A stretch of 64,000 nt of DNA from Microbacterium sufflavum (GTDB taxonomy: Bacteria; Actinomycetota; Actinomycetes; Actinomycetales; Microbacteriaceae): contig NZ_CP078076.1 in assembly GCF_023101165.1 (NCBI RefSeq), positions 2,046,001-2,110,000 on the forward strand, in the 5' to 3' direction. Positions within the stretch are counted from its first letter, which is position 1. Every line of letters begins with the position of its first letter. Shown here in pieces: positions 25,675-34,994 of this stretch. A program made the position numbers and the translations under genes. The notes below the pieces were generated by a model that had not been told where the DNA came from, ran no database searches, and worked only from the letters and a program-made list of their open reading frames with translations.

Positions 25675-26445
25675 TCAGCGCCCGCGGAACTGCGGCCTGC
25701 GCTTCTCCTGGAACGCGGCGAAACCCTCGCGGTAGTCGTCGGTGTCGCACAGGGCGGCCTGCGCCGCGTTCTCGATGCCGACCGCGTCCCACAGCGTCAG
25801 CCTCTCGTCGCGGATCCGCGCCACGAGCTCCTTGCTCGCCAGGAACGCTGCCGTCGCGCCCCGGGCGGCAGCGGCGGCGGCCTCCGCGGTCGCCGACACC
25901 ACCTCGTCGTCGGGGAACACGCGGGAGAACAGGCCCGACTGCACGGCCTCGGTTCCGCTCATCAGGCGCCCGGTATAGATGAGGTCGAGCGTCTTGTGCG
26001 CGCCGAGCCGGTCGAGGAACAGCGCGTGACCACCGGAGTCGAGCGTGGCCCCCAGGGCCGCGAACGGGGAGCCGATCTTCGCGGACTCGGCCACGTACAC
26101 CACGTCGGTCGCGATCAGCAGTCCGAGTCCGACGCCCAGACAGGCCCCGTGCGCGACCGCGAACGTCGGTGCGGGGAACCGCGCCATGCGCTGCAGTAGC
26201 GGGGTCACCGCGCCGCCGAGGTAGCCGAGCACGTCGTCGTCGCGCGGGTCGACCGCCGAGATGTCGCGACCGGCGCAGAACGCCCTGCCCTCGCCGCGCA
26301 GGACGAGCGCCCGTACCCCGGCGTCCTCCGCCGCGTCGTAGGCGGCGTCGAGCTCGTCGAGCGCGGTCTCGTCGAGGGCGTTGAGCTTCGCGGGCGCGTT
26401 CAGGACGACCGTGGCGACGTCGTCGGCGATGGTGAGGTCGATCAT
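25675..26445 (-). CDS. paaG: Enoyl-CoA hydratase/isomerase of the phenylacetate cluster
   Basis: A 256-residue crotonase-fold protein directly after paaE (13-base gap, GGAGGG before the ATG). The oxyanion loops are FCAGRDISAV (about 56-65) and HGACLGVGLGL (about 99-109). Glu/Asp residues of the second loop differ from a standard hydratase: the usual catalytic Glu in GGG-E is replaced in GVGLGLL, which suggests an isomerase such as PaaG (1,2-epoxyphenylacetyl-CoA to oxepin-CoA) rather than a plain hydratase. The symbol is an inference from that and from position. It would act on the product of the PaaABCE epoxidase. Confidence 0.7.
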   Translation of the reverse strand: MIDLTIADDVATVVLNAPAKLNALDETALDELDAAYDAAEDAGVRALVLRGEGRAFCAGRDISAVDPRDDDVLGYLGGAVTPLLQRMARFPAPTFAVAHGACLGVGLGLLIATDVVYVAESAKIGSPFAALGATLDSGGHALFLDRLGAHKTLDLIYTGRLMSGTEAVQSGLFSRVFPDDEVVSATAEAAAAAARGATAAFLASKELVARIRDERLTLWDAVGIENAAQAALCDTDDYREGFAAFQEKRRPQFRGR

Positions 26446-26458
26446 GGGGCCCTCCGGA

Positions 26459-27619
26459 TCAGACGTCGTAGTCGACGACCAGGCGGTCGCTCGTGGGGTG
26501 GGACTGGCACGTCAGCACGTAGCCGCGCTCGAGCTCGTCGGGTTCCAGCGCGTAGTTCTCCGTCATGGTGACGCTGCCCTCGATCACCCGCGCGCGACAC
26601 GTGCCGCACACGCCGCCCGCACACGCGAACGGGGCGTCGGGGCGCACCCGCAGGGCCGCGTTGAGCACCGACTCGCGTGCCGCCACGGGGCTCTCCACCG
26701 TCGAGGAGACGCCGTCGAGGTTCACCTCGATGCGCACCGTCTTCTCCCCGGCGCTCACCGTCACGGGGCGCGCGGCCCGCACCGGCTCGTCACCCGTGGT
26801 GAACAGCTCGAACCGGATGTGCTCGCGCGGCACGCCCACGTCGGCGAGCACCGCGCGGCACAGGTCGACGAGCGCGAGCGGCCCGCACAGGAACCACTCG
26901 TCCACATCGGAGGGGTCGATCAGCGATCCGAGGATCGTGCGCAGCTTGGGCTCGTCGAGGCGGCCGGACAGCACGGGGGCCGTGCGCTGCTCGCGCGACA
27001 GCACGTGATGCAGCGTGAGCCGGGTGGGGTAGCGGTCCTTCAGGTCGGCGAGGTCCTCCAGGAACATCACGTCGAGGGTCGAGCGGTTCGTGAACAGCAG
27101 CGTGAACCGCGAGGTCCGCGACCGCGTCAGCACGGTGTGCGCGAGGGCCATCAGCGGAGTGATGCCCGATCCGGCGGCGATGCCCACCACGTGCTTCTGG
27201 TCGAGGTCGTCGAGCCCCGAGGTGAAGGTGCCCTGCGGGCTCATCACGTCGATGCGGAAGCCGGGGTGCAGACCCGTCTGCGCCCACGTGGAGAAGAGCC
27301 CGCCCTCGTCGCGCTTGACCGCCACGCTCAGGCGCGTCGGCCGTCCGTCGGTGCGGTGCTCGGGAGCGCGGCACAGCGAGTACGAACGCCGCACCTCCTC
27401 GCCGTCGAGGGTCGTGCGCAGCGCCACATACTGGCCCGGCAGATGGTCGTAGTCGTCGGCGAGCTCGGGCGGCACCGTGAAGGTGACCTCGACGGAATCC
27501 TCGGTCAGCGGACGCACGTCCTCGACCTCGAGCGTGTGGAACCGCGCGCGCGTGCGCTCGCGGGAGGCGGGTGCGGCGGCCGCGGGCGGCGTCGCCCGCG
27601 CGGGGGAGAACAGCGACAT
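26459..27619 (-). CDS. paaE: Phenylacetyl-CoA epoxidase, reductase subunit
   Basis: PaaE carries electrons from NADPH to the diiron oxygenase. The 386 residues have, after a short Ala/Pro-rich lead, an FAD domain (about 28-135) with RRSYSLCRAP, an NAD(P) domain (about 138-265) with IAAGSGITPLMAL, and a plant-type [2Fe-2S] domain with Cys333, Cys338, Cys341 and Cys371. The ATG at 27619 shares one base with the stop of paaD (TGATG); the frame upstream is shadow. It is the last of the paaABCDE block. Confidence 0.96.
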   Translation of the reverse strand: MSLFSPARATPPAAAAPASRERTRARFHTLEVEDVRPLTEDSVEVTFTVPPELADDYDHLPGQYVALRTTLDGEEVRRSYSLCRAPEHRTDGRPTRLSVAVKRDEGGLFSTWAQTGLHPGFRIDVMSPQGTFTSGLDDLDQKHVVGIAAGSGITPLMALAHTVLTRSRTSRFTLLFTNRSTLDVMFLEDLADLKDRYPTRLTLHHVLSREQRTAPVLSGRLDEPKLRTILGSLIDPSDVDEWFLCGPLALVDLCRAVLADVGVPREHIRFELFTTGDEPVRAARPVTVSAGEKTVRIEVNLDGVSSTVESPVAARESVLNAALRVRPDAPFACAGGVCGTCRARVIEGSVTMTENYALEPDELERGYVLTCQSHPTSDRLVVDYDV

Positions 27620-28119
27620 CAGTGCACCTTGAAGTGGTCGAAGGGTTCCAGGCACGCGCGGCACTCGTACAGCGCCTTGCACGAGGTCGAGCCGAAGCGC
27701 GACACCTCACGGGTGTCGAGCGAGCCGCAGCGCGGGCACCGCACGCTCAGCGCGAGCCGGATGGGCCCCGACGACACCGCGGCGCGGCCGCTGGGCGGGG
27801 CGATGCCGTACTCCCGGAGCTTCTGCGCGCCGGCGTCGCTCATCCAGTCGGTGGTCCACGCGGGGGACAGCACGAGCCGCACCTCGACCTGCGCCCAGCC
27901 CGCCGCGGTGAGCGCCAGCACGACGTCGTCGCGGATGGTGTCCATCGCCGGGCAGCCGCTGTACGTCGGGGTGATGTCGACCCGCACCGTGTCGCCGTGC
28001 ACCTCGACCGCGCGCAGCACGCCGAGGTCCTCGATCGTGAGCACGGGCACCTCGGGATCGGGCACGGCCGCGGCGATCCGCCACGCCTCGGCCCGCGACC
28101 CGGCCGCTGTGCCGGTCAC
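27619..28119 (-). CDS. paaD: Phenylacetate degradation iron-sulfur assembly factor
   Basis: A 166-residue protein with an N-terminal MIP18/SufT domain (VPDPEVPVLTIEDLGVLR about 21-38; YSGCPAMDTIRDDV about 57-70) and a C-terminal zinc-ribbon-like part (CPRCGSLDTREV, then CKALYECRAC). PaaD is thought to mature the Fe-S cluster of PaaE. I use the GTG at 28119, which overlaps the paaC TGA as GTGA; a second GTG three bases earlier is possible. The neighbours on both sides are paa genes in the standard order. Confidence 0.93.
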   Translation of the reverse strand: MTGTAAGSRAEAWRIAAAVPDPEVPVLTIEDLGVLRAVEVHGDTVRVDITPTYSGCPAMDTIRDDVVLALTAAGWAQVEVRLVLSPAWTTDWMSDAGAQKLREYGIAPPSGRAAVSSGPIRLALSVRCPRCGSLDTREVSRFGSTSCKALYECRACLEPFDHFKVH

Positions 28120-28985
28120 CACGACGCCCCCGGGTGCCGTCGCGCCAGCACCTGCATCTCGGCGAGGAGGTGGCCCAGCGGGGTCGCATGAGCGCCGCGG
28201 CGGCCGCCCGCCGACGACGCCGACACGGCGGGGACGGCGAGGTCGGCCTCGGCGAACACGGTGTCCACGACCGCGTCGAACCCCGGGCGCAGCGCGGAGG
28301 GGCGCACGGCCGCGTCGCCGAGTCGATCGATGAGCGGCTCGTCGCGGAACAGCTCGTCGACATACGGCCACACGTCGGTCAGGGCCCGGATCATCCGCGC
28401 GCGAGACTCGTCCGTGCCGCCCGCGAGCCGCAGCACCCACTGCACGGCGTGGTCGCGGTGGTAATCGACCTCCTTGAGGGCCTTTTCCGCGATCGCCGCC
28501 AACGTGGGCTCCGAGCTCGCGCGCAGGGCGGCGTACAGCTCCACGAGGTACGCCGACACGACGAACTGCCGCGCGATGGTCTGGGCGAAGTCGCCGTTGG
28601 GCTGCTCCACGATCCAGGCGCTGCGGAACTCGGGCTCGTCGCGGAAGTAGGCCAGGTCGTCCTCGGAGCGGCCGTCCCAGGATCCGGCGAAGTGCAGGAA
28701 CGAGCGGGCGTGCCCGAGCAGGTCGAGGGCGATGTTGCCGAGCGCCACGTCCTCCTCCAGCTCCGGCGCGCGGGAGATCCACGCGCCGAGCTGCTGCGAC
28801 AGGATCAGGGCGTCGTCGCCCAGCCAGAGCGCGTACTCGGCGAGGTCGGCGCTGGTCGCGGTGGTGCCGGCGCCCGCCAGCTCCTCGCTCAGCCGCAGTT
28901 CGTCGACCGAGACGTCTCCGTGCACGTCGGTTCCGTGCACGTCGGTTCCGTGCACGTCGGTGTGCCCGTGCTGCTGCGCGCTCAC
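28116..28985 (-). CDS. paaC: Phenylacetyl-CoA epoxidase, structural subunit PaaC
   Basis: PaaC is the catalytically inactive ferritin-like partner that holds PaaA in the epoxidase. Of 289 residues, about 1-25 are an odd His/Asp/Thr-rich lead, in which TDVHG is repeated three times; the conserved fold begins near LRLSEELAG and includes AEYALWLGDDALILSQQLG and ALGNIALDLLGHAR. EVDYHRDHAVQWV and TPLGHLLAEMQ near the end are standard. The GTG at 28985 overlaps the paaB stop (GTGA). The length excess over typical PaaC is explained by the repeat lead. Confidence 0.94.
   Translation of the reverse strand: MSAQQHGHTDVHGTDVHGTDVHGDVSVDELRLSEELAGAGTTATSADLAEYALWLGDDALILSQQLGAWISRAPELEEDVALGNIALDLLGHARSFLHFAGSWDGRSEDDLAYFRDEPEFRSAWIVEQPNGDFAQTIARQFVVSAYLVELYAALRASSEPTLAAIAEKALKEVDYHRDHAVQWVLRLAGGTDESRARMIRALTDVWPYVDELFRDEPLIDRLGDAAVRPSALRPGFDAVVDTVFAEADLAVPAVSASSAGGRRGAHATPLGHLLAEMQVLARRHPGASW
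28917..28961. repeat. 15-bp tandem repeat (3 exact copies) in paaC
   Basis: TCCGTGCACGTCGGT occurs three times with no change, at 28917, 28932 and 28947. Read on the coding strand it gives (TDVHG)3 in the disordered start of PaaC. A period of 15 keeps the frame, so copy number can vary without breaking the gene. Confidence 0.95.
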
Positions 28986-29287
28986 AGGTGCGGCACCCCC
29001 TCGGAGGCGGTGTAGTACACCGCGTGCCGGTAGTTCTTGCCGGCCGGGCTCTCGAAGTAGGCGCCCTTGGCGTCGGGGTCGCTGGTGGTGATGGCGTCGG
29101 CCGGCACGGCCCAGATCGACACGCCCTCGCCGCGCCGCGTGTAGAGGTCGCGGGCGCTGCGGATCGCCATGTCGGCGTCTGGCGCGTGCAGCGAGCCGAC
29201 GTGCACGTGGCTCAGGCCGCGGTTCGCGCGCACGAAGATCTCCCACAGGGGCCAGGGCTCGCGCTGGTCGGCGCCGGGGGTGGCCAT
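28982..29287 (-). CDS. paaB: Phenylacetyl-CoA epoxidase subunit PaaB
   Basis: PaaB is the small subunit that bridges PaaAC pairs. The 101 residues include WPLWEIFVRANRGLSHVHVG (about 12-31), SARDLYTRRGEGVSIWAVPA and DPDAKGAYFESP, all hallmark PaaB segments. The ATG at 29287 shares a base with the paaA stop (TGATG), and the stop overlaps the paaC start, so the three subunits are translationally coupled. Confidence 0.96.
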   Translation of the reverse strand: MATPGADQREPWPLWEIFVRANRGLSHVHVGSLHAPDADMAIRSARDLYTRRGEGVSIWAVPADAITTSDPDAKGAYFESPAGKNYRHAVYYTASEGVPHL

Positions 29288-30264
29288 CACGCGACCGCCT
29301 TCGCCTTGAGGGCCTGCTTGCGGGCGTACTCGGCGGCGGCCTCGCGCACCCAGGCGCCCTCCTCGTGGGCGGTGCGGCGGCGCTCCAGCCGTTCCGCGTT
29401 GCACGGTCCGTTGCCGCGCAGCACCTGGAAGAACTCGTCCCAGTCGATCTCGCCCATCTCGTAGCGGCCGGTCTCCTCGTCGAAGCGCAGGTCGGGGTCG
29501 GGCAGGGTGACGCCGAGGATCTCGGCCTGGGGCACGAGCATGCTCACGAAGCGCTGGCGCAGCTCGTCGTTGGAGAAGCGCTTGATCTTCCAGGCCATCG
29601 ACTGCGCGGAGTTGGGGGACTGGTCGTCGGGCGGGCCGAACATCGCCAGGCTCGGCCAGTACCAGCGGTCCACGGCGTCCTGCGCCATCTGCCGCTGCTC
29701 CTCCGTGCCGCGCATGAGGGTGAGGAGGATCTCGAAGCCCTGCCGCTGGTGGAACGACTCCTCCTTGCAGATGCGCACCATCGCCCGGCCGTAGGGGCCG
29801 TAGGAGGCGCGGCACAGCGGCACCTGGTTGCAGATGGCGGCGCCGTCGACGAGCCAGCCGATCGCCCCCATGTCGGCCCAGGTGGGGGTGGGGTAGTTGA
29901 AGATCGACGAGTACTTGGCCTTGCCGGAGATGAGCTGGTCCATCATCTCGTCGCGCGTGATGCCGAGGGTCTGCGCGGCGGAGTAGAGGTAGAGCCCGTG
30001 TCCGGCCTCGTCCTGCACCTTCGCCATCAGGATGGCCTTGCGCTTGAGGCTGGGCGCGCGCGTGATCCAGTTGCCCTCCGGCTGCATGCCGATGATCTCG
30101 GAGTGCGCGTGCTGGGAGATCTGCCGGATGAGCGTCTTGCGGTACGCCTCCGGCATCCAGTCGCGCGGCTCGATGCGCTGCTCGTTCGCGATGAGCTCCT
30201 CGAACAGGCGCTCCTCCGCGGAGGCCTCGTCCGTCACGAGGGACAGGTCTGCAGGACTGGTCAT
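29287..30264 (-). CDS. paaA: Phenylacetyl-CoA epoxidase, catalytic diiron subunit
   Basis: PaaA epoxidises the ring of phenylacetyl-CoA. The 325 residues carry the two ExxH halves of the diiron site: Glu86/His89 in [11 protein letters not shown] and Glu169/His172 in [11 protein letters not shown], with further Glu ligands between. The N-terminal [20 protein letters not shown] and CoA-contacting [18 protein letters not shown] are family blocks. It is first in its operon; the start is preceded by GAGGAG (minus strand) and, further up, by a PaaR-type operator at 30292. Confidence 0.97.
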   Translation of the reverse strand: MTSPADLSLVTDEASAEERLFEELIANEQRIEPRDWMPEAYRKTLIRQISQHAHSEIIGMQPEGNWITRAPSLKRKAILMAKVQDEAGHGLYLYSAAQTLGITRDEMMDQLISGKAKYSSIFNYPTPTWADMGAIGWLVDGAAICNQVPLCRASYGPYGRAMVRICKEESFHQRQGFEILLTLMRGTEEQRQMAQDAVDRWYWPSLAMFGPPDDQSPNSAQSMAWKIKRFSNDELRQRFVSMLVPQAEILGVTLPDPDLRFDEETGRYEMGEIDWDEFFQVLRGNGPCNAERLERRRTAHEEGAWVREAAAEYARKQALKAKAVA

Positions 30265-30291
30265 CGTCGACTCCTCGCCATCCGGCCTTCT

Positions 30292-30341
30292 TTACTGACC
30301 GATCGTTAGGTAATTCTGACACAGCGATCGTCGGTATTCAA
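30292..30341 (-). promoter_or_regulatory. paaA promoter and PaaR-type operator
   Basis: A 22-base imperfect palindrome at 30292-30313 is centred on CGATCG (ACTGACCGATCGTTAGGT on the plus strand). On the minus strand a possible -35 TTGAAT (30341-30336) and -10 AGAATT (30317-30312) lie 18 apart, so the operator begins at the -10 and covers the start site. The same operator occurs at 39806, 47382 and 48820. Confidence 0.75.
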
Positions 30342-30352
30342 CCGGCGCCGGA

Positions 30353-30772
30353 TCAGAGCGAGCGCGACACGAGCGCGAGCAGGGCCCGGCCGTAGGCCTC
30401 CGCGGGGTCGGGGTGCTCGAACGTGAGCGGCTCCCCGGCGATCTCGATCTCCACGCGGAACGTGTCTGGCAGCCGGACGAGGGAGCGGAACGTACCGCGG
30501 AGAAGTTCGCGCAGCTGATCCTCGCGGGGCAACCACACCGCATCAGCCAGGGTCACCGCATCGAGCGCCCACTCGGTCGTGCCGTTGAACGCCAGGTCGG
30601 TGCCGCTGGGGGTCTGCCGCGCCTCGATCGTCATCCCGCTCACGGTGAACACGTCGGCCTCGGCCTCCAGCTCCACCTCGTCGGGGAGGTCCAGCTGGAA
30701 ACGGTCGCCCTCCGCGGGGTGCCAGGTGAGTCCCGCATCGCGCAGGGCGACGGCGAGTTCGCGCGTGATCAT
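30353..30772 (-). CDS. Small conserved protein of unknown function
   Basis: A 139-residue acidic soluble protein. It begins MITRELAVALRDAGLTWHPA, has a central FNGTTEWALDAVTLADAVWLP and REDQLRELL, and ends near PDPAEAYGRALLALV. Close relatives are common in actinobacteria, some annotated with the name of pilus protein CpaE, a label I see no basis for because no ATPase motif is present. No signal peptide. It sits alone between paaA and the helicase, divergent from the latter. Role unknown. Confidence 0.75.
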   Translation of the reverse strand: MITRELAVALRDAGLTWHPAEGDRFQLDLPDEVELEAEADVFTVSGMTIEARQTPSGTDLAFNGTTEWALDAVTLADAVWLPREDQLRELLRGTFRSLVRLPDTFRVEIEIAGEPLTFEHPDPAEAYGRALLALVSRSL

Positions 30773-30861
30773 CCCTCCACGCTAGACGCCACGCGGCAGC
30801 CGTCCCCCGATCGCGGGCCGCGACGACCGGGCTGTCGGCGGTGTGCGGCAGAGTGGAAGAC

Positions 30862-33069
30862 ATGACCTCCGCACCCGCCGACACCGCCCGCGACACCGCC
30901 CGCGCCGCCCTCGCCGAGCTGGTCGGGCGCGCCGACGTCGACTTCCACGACGGGCAGTACGAGGCGATCGAGGCCCTGGTGGAAGGGCGCCGCCGCGCGC
31001 TCGTGGTGCAGCGCACCGGCTGGGGCAAGTCCGCGGTGTACTTCGTGGCCACGCTGCTGCGCCGACGGCAGGGCGCCGGCCCCACCGTGCTGGTGTCGCC
31101 GCTGCTCGCCCTCATGCGCGATCAGATCGCGGCCGCCGAGCGCGCGGGCGTGCGGGCGGTGGCGATCAACTCCACGAACGCGCACGAGTGGGCGGAGGTG
31201 GAGGGGCGGCTCGCGCGCGACGAGGTCGACGTGCTGCTGGTGTCGCCCGAACGGCTCAACAACCCCGCCTTCCGCGAGCAGCAGCTGCCCGCGCTCGTGG
31301 CCCGCCTCGGCATGCTCGTCGTCGACGAGGCGCACTGCATCAGCGACTGGGGGCACGACTTCCGGCCCGACTACCGCCGCCTGCGCGACCTGATCGGCCA
31401 GCTCCCGACCGACGTGCCGGTTCTGGCCACGACCGCGACCGCCAACAGCCGCGTGGTGGCCGACGTCGCCGAGCAGCTCGGAGCGCTGCCGACCGGGGAG
31501 GCCGGTGGGGCTGTGGCGTCCGCTGCACCGGGTGCGGGTGCGGGTGCGGATGCGGATGCGGAAACGGAAGCGGAAGCGGGTGCCGGTGCGGGAGCCGTGC
31601 CGGTGCTGACGATCCGCGGACCCCTGGCCCGCACGTCGCTGCGGCTCGGCGTGCTGCGCCTGCGCGACTCGGCCAGCCGCCTGGCCTGGCTGCTGAGCCA
31701 CCTCGACGACCTTCCGGGCTCCGGCATCATCTACACGCTCACGGTCGCCGCGGCCGTCGACACCGCGCGACTGCTGCGTGAGCACGGGCATGAGGTGCGC
31801 GCCTATACCGGGCAGACCGATGCCGAGGAGCGCGCCGAGTCGGAGGGCATGCTCAAGCGCAACGAGGTCAAGGCGCTCGTGGCCACCAGCGCCCTGGGCA
31901 TGGGCTTCGACAAGCCCGACCTCGGCTTCGTCGTGCACCTCGGCGCGCCGTCGTCGCCCGTCGCGTACTACCAGCAGGTGGGCCGTGCGGGCCGAGCGAG
32001 CGACAACGCCGACGTGCTGCTGCTGCCCGGGGTCGAGGACCGCGACATCTGGCACTACTTCGCGACCGCGTCGATGCCCGACCGTGAGCGCGCCGAACGG
32101 GTGATCGCCGCGCTCGGCGACGCTCCGATCTCGACCCCGGCGCTGGAGGCCCTGGTCGACATCCGCCGCACGCCGCTGGAGTTGCTGCTCAAGGTGCTCG
32201 ACGTCGACGGAGCCGTGCGGCGCGTGCAGGGCGGCTGGATCGCGACGGGAGCGCCGTGGGCCTACGACGCCGAGCGCTACGAGCGCATCGCCGCCGAGCG
32301 GGTCGCCGAGCAGCAGCACATGCTCGACTACGAGCGGACCGACGGCTGCCGCATGGAGTTCCTGCAGCGGGCGCTCGACGACGAGACCGCCGCGCCCTGC
32401 GGTCGCTGCGACACCTGCGCGGGCGTCTGGTTCCCGACCGAGGTGGCGTCGACGGCCAGCGCGCAGGCGGCGGAGTCGCTCGACCGCGTGGGCGTGCCGA
32501 TCGAGCCGCGGCGCGCCTGGCCGACCGGCGCCGACCGCCTCGACGTGCCCGTCAAGGGCCGCATCCCCGCGGACGAGCAGGCCGAGGAGGGGCGTGCGCT
32601 GGCGCGGCTCACCGATCTGGGCTGGGGCGGCGCGCTGCGCGACACCTTCGCCGCGGGCGCCCCCGATGCCGCGGTGACCCCGCAGCTGGTGCAGGCGTGC
32701 GTGCGCGTGCTCGCCGGGTGGGGGTGGGTGGAGCGGCCCGTCGCCGTGGTCGCCCTGCCCTCGCGGTCGCGGCCGCTGCTGGTGGACTCGCTGGCGCGAG
32801 GACTGGCCGACATCGGGCGACTGCCGTACCTGGGCGCTCTGGAGCTGCGCGGCGGGGGACCGTCCGGCCAGTCGGGAGGGAACAGCGTGTTCCGGCTCGC
32901 GGGCGTGTGGGACCGCTTCGACGCGTCGCACCTCGAGGTGCCAGCGGGCCCCGTGCTGCTGGTCGACGACCTCGTCGACAGTCGCTGGACCATGACGGTC
33001 GCCGCGCGCACCCTCCGTCGTGCCGGGGCCACCGCGGTGCTCCCGTTCGCGCTCGCCCTCCGCGGCTGA
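30862..33069 (+). CDS. RecQ-like DNA helicase with C-terminal phosphoribosyltransferase-like domain
   Basis: A 735-residue SF2 helicase starting at ATG 30862 (MTSAPADT). Walker A is atypical, RTGWGKSAVY (Lys56, where E. coli RecQ has GGGKS); DEAH is at 155-158, AHCISDWGHDFRPDYRRL is the RecQ aromatic-rich loop, and QVGRAGRASDNAD is motif VI. A zinc site follows with CGRCDTC near 515. A low-complexity insert at about 211-246 separates the two helicase lobes. The final 45 residues, VLLVDDLVDSRWTMTVAARTL, look like a PRPP-binding loop of ComF-type PRTases. Such tails occur in some actinobacterial RecQ-like proteins; their role is unknown. Confidence 0.9.
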   Translation: MTSAPADTARDTARAALAELVGRADVDFHDGQYEAIEALVEGRRRALVVQRTGWGKSAVYFVATLLRRRQGAGPTVLVSPLLALMRDQIAAAERAGVRAVAINSTNAHEWAEVEGRLARDEVDVLLVSPERLNNPAFREQQLPALVARLGMLVVDEAHCISDWGHDFRPDYRRLRDLIGQLPTDVPVLATTATANSRVVADVAEQLGALPTGEAGGAVASAAPGAGAGADADAETEAEAGAGAGAVPVLTIRGPLARTSLRLGVLRLRDSASRLAWLLSHLDDLPGSGIIYTLTVAAAVDTARLLREHGHEVRAYTGQTDAEERAESEGMLKRNEVKALVATSALGMGFDKPDLGFVVHLGAPSSPVAYYQQVGRAGRASDNADVLLLPGVEDRDIWHYFATASMPDRERAERVIAALGDAPISTPALEALVDIRRTPLELLLKVLDVDGAVRRVQGGWIATGAPWAYDAERYERIAAERVAEQQHMLDYERTDGCRMEFLQRALDDETAAPCGRCDTCAGVWFPTEVASTASAQAAESLDRVGVPIEPRRAWPTGADRLDVPVKGRIPADEQAEEGRALARLTDLGWGGALRDTFAAGAPDAAVTPQLVQACVRVLAGWGWVERPVAVVALPSRSRPLLVDSLARGLADIGRLPYLGALELRGGGPSGQSGGNSVFRLAGVWDRFDASHLEVPAGPVLLVDDLVDSRWTMTVAARTLRRAGATAVLPFALALRG
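31530..31592 (+). repeat. Hexanucleotide-type tandem repeat inside the helicase gene
   Basis: Repeats of GCGGGT, GCGGAT and GCGGAA with a 6-base period code for an (Ala-Gly), (Ala-Asp) and (Ala-Glu) run in the linker between helicase lobes. The period keeps the frame, so length may differ between strains. Confidence 0.85.
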
Positions 33070-33085
33070 CGCCGGGGCCCCGGGC

Positions 33086-33854
33086 TCAGTCGTCGGCGGG
33101 GGAGATGCGCGGGGGCCAGGAGGTCGCGCCGAGCTCGCGGGAGATGTTCCTCGCGGTTCTCGCGCAGAGCGTTCACGACGGCGTCCGAGGCGGGGGTCTG
33201 CGAGGTCGGCAGGACCACGGCGACCGCGGCGACGATCGCGTCGGAGGCATCGGCGACGGGCGCCGCGAGCGACGACTCACCGAGCACGGCCTCGTCGAAC
33301 TCGCCCGCCATACCCCGCTCGGCGATCGCGGGCAGCTCCAGCGTCAACCGCGCGACGTCGGTGACCGTGTCGCCGGTGAGGCTGCGCAGCGGTGCGTCGA
33401 ACACCGTCCGCTGGAACCCCTGGTCGTACGCGAGCAGCACCTTGCCCATCGCGGAGGCGTGCGCGGGGATCGCCATACCGGTCTCGAGCATCTGCTGGCT
33501 GTCGTCGGGGCGCAGGTTGTGATGGATCACCAGCACGTCGGTGAAGTGCGGCGCTCCCAGGCGCACGGAGAGGTGCGTGCGGCGGGCGAGCTCCTGGGTC
33601 CAGCGCATGGACCGGGCCCGCACGTCGAGGCTGTCGAGGTACACGTTGCTGAGGCGCAGCAGGGTGGGGCCGAGCATGTAGCGCTGCCCTCCGCGCTCCT
33701 TCGCGACCAGGCCGTGCGCGCGCAGCGACTTCACGATGCCGTGCACGGTCGACGGCGGCAGGCCGAGCGCGCTCGACAGGTCGGTGATGCCGAGGTGGCG
33801 CGCCCCCTGCAGCAGGTCGAGGATCTTCGCAGCACGGTCGATCGCCTGGATCAT
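33086..33854 (-). pseudogene. IclR-family regulator with an apparent frameshift near its C-terminus
   Basis: From the ATG at 33854 the first about 232 residues are a normal IclR protein: helix-turn-helix (ITDLSSALGLPPSTVHGIVKSL, in parts 23-44) and effector domain (SAMGKVLLAY, GMAGEFDEAVLGESSLAAPV). At NALREN the frame goes astray and would run another 276 codons antisense to the helicase gene, to 32328. Deleting one base of the GG at 33155-33156 restores a typical IclR ending, ARNISRELGATSW and then a stop at 33086. So this is a recent frameshift or a sequence error. It is divergent from dhaKLM and would be its regulator. Confidence 0.8.
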
Positions 33855-33908
33855 CCGCGTCTCCTTCCGGTCGTCGTCGACCCGGTCGCGCCGGTCGCCT
33901 GAACGATC

Positions 33909-33951
33909 TTGACAAGCCGGCAGGCTCCGAGCATATTCGACATTAACGAAT
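33909..33951 (+). promoter_or_regulatory. dhaKLM promoter with overlapping palindromic operator
   Basis: TTGACA (33909-33914) and CATATT (33932-33937) are exactly 17 bases apart, one of the best consensus promoters in the window. ATTCG (33935-33939), 7 bases, CGAAT (33947-33951) is a palindrome lying over the -10 and start site, the right place for repression by the adjacent IclR protein. Confidence 0.75.
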
Positions 33952-34001
33952 TCCTTTCGGATTTTCGGGACAGCGCACGATGCATCAAAGGAGATCGCAC
34001 G

Positions 34002-34993
<992 letters not shown>

Positions 34994-34994
<1 letters not shown>

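Noticed and set aside
30353..30772. Naming the small protein as pilus assembly CpaE
   Set aside because: It lacks any P-loop ATPase motif and is far too short; the name appears to be a propagated label.
30769..32931. 720-codon minus-strand frame opposite the helicase
   Set aside because: Shadow frame; the plus-strand protein has all helicase motifs.
32328..33085. Antisense extension of the IclR frame as a true C-terminal domain
   Set aside because: The extension is Ser/Arg/Pro-rich and only the complement of helicase codons, while a one-base change restores a normal IclR end.
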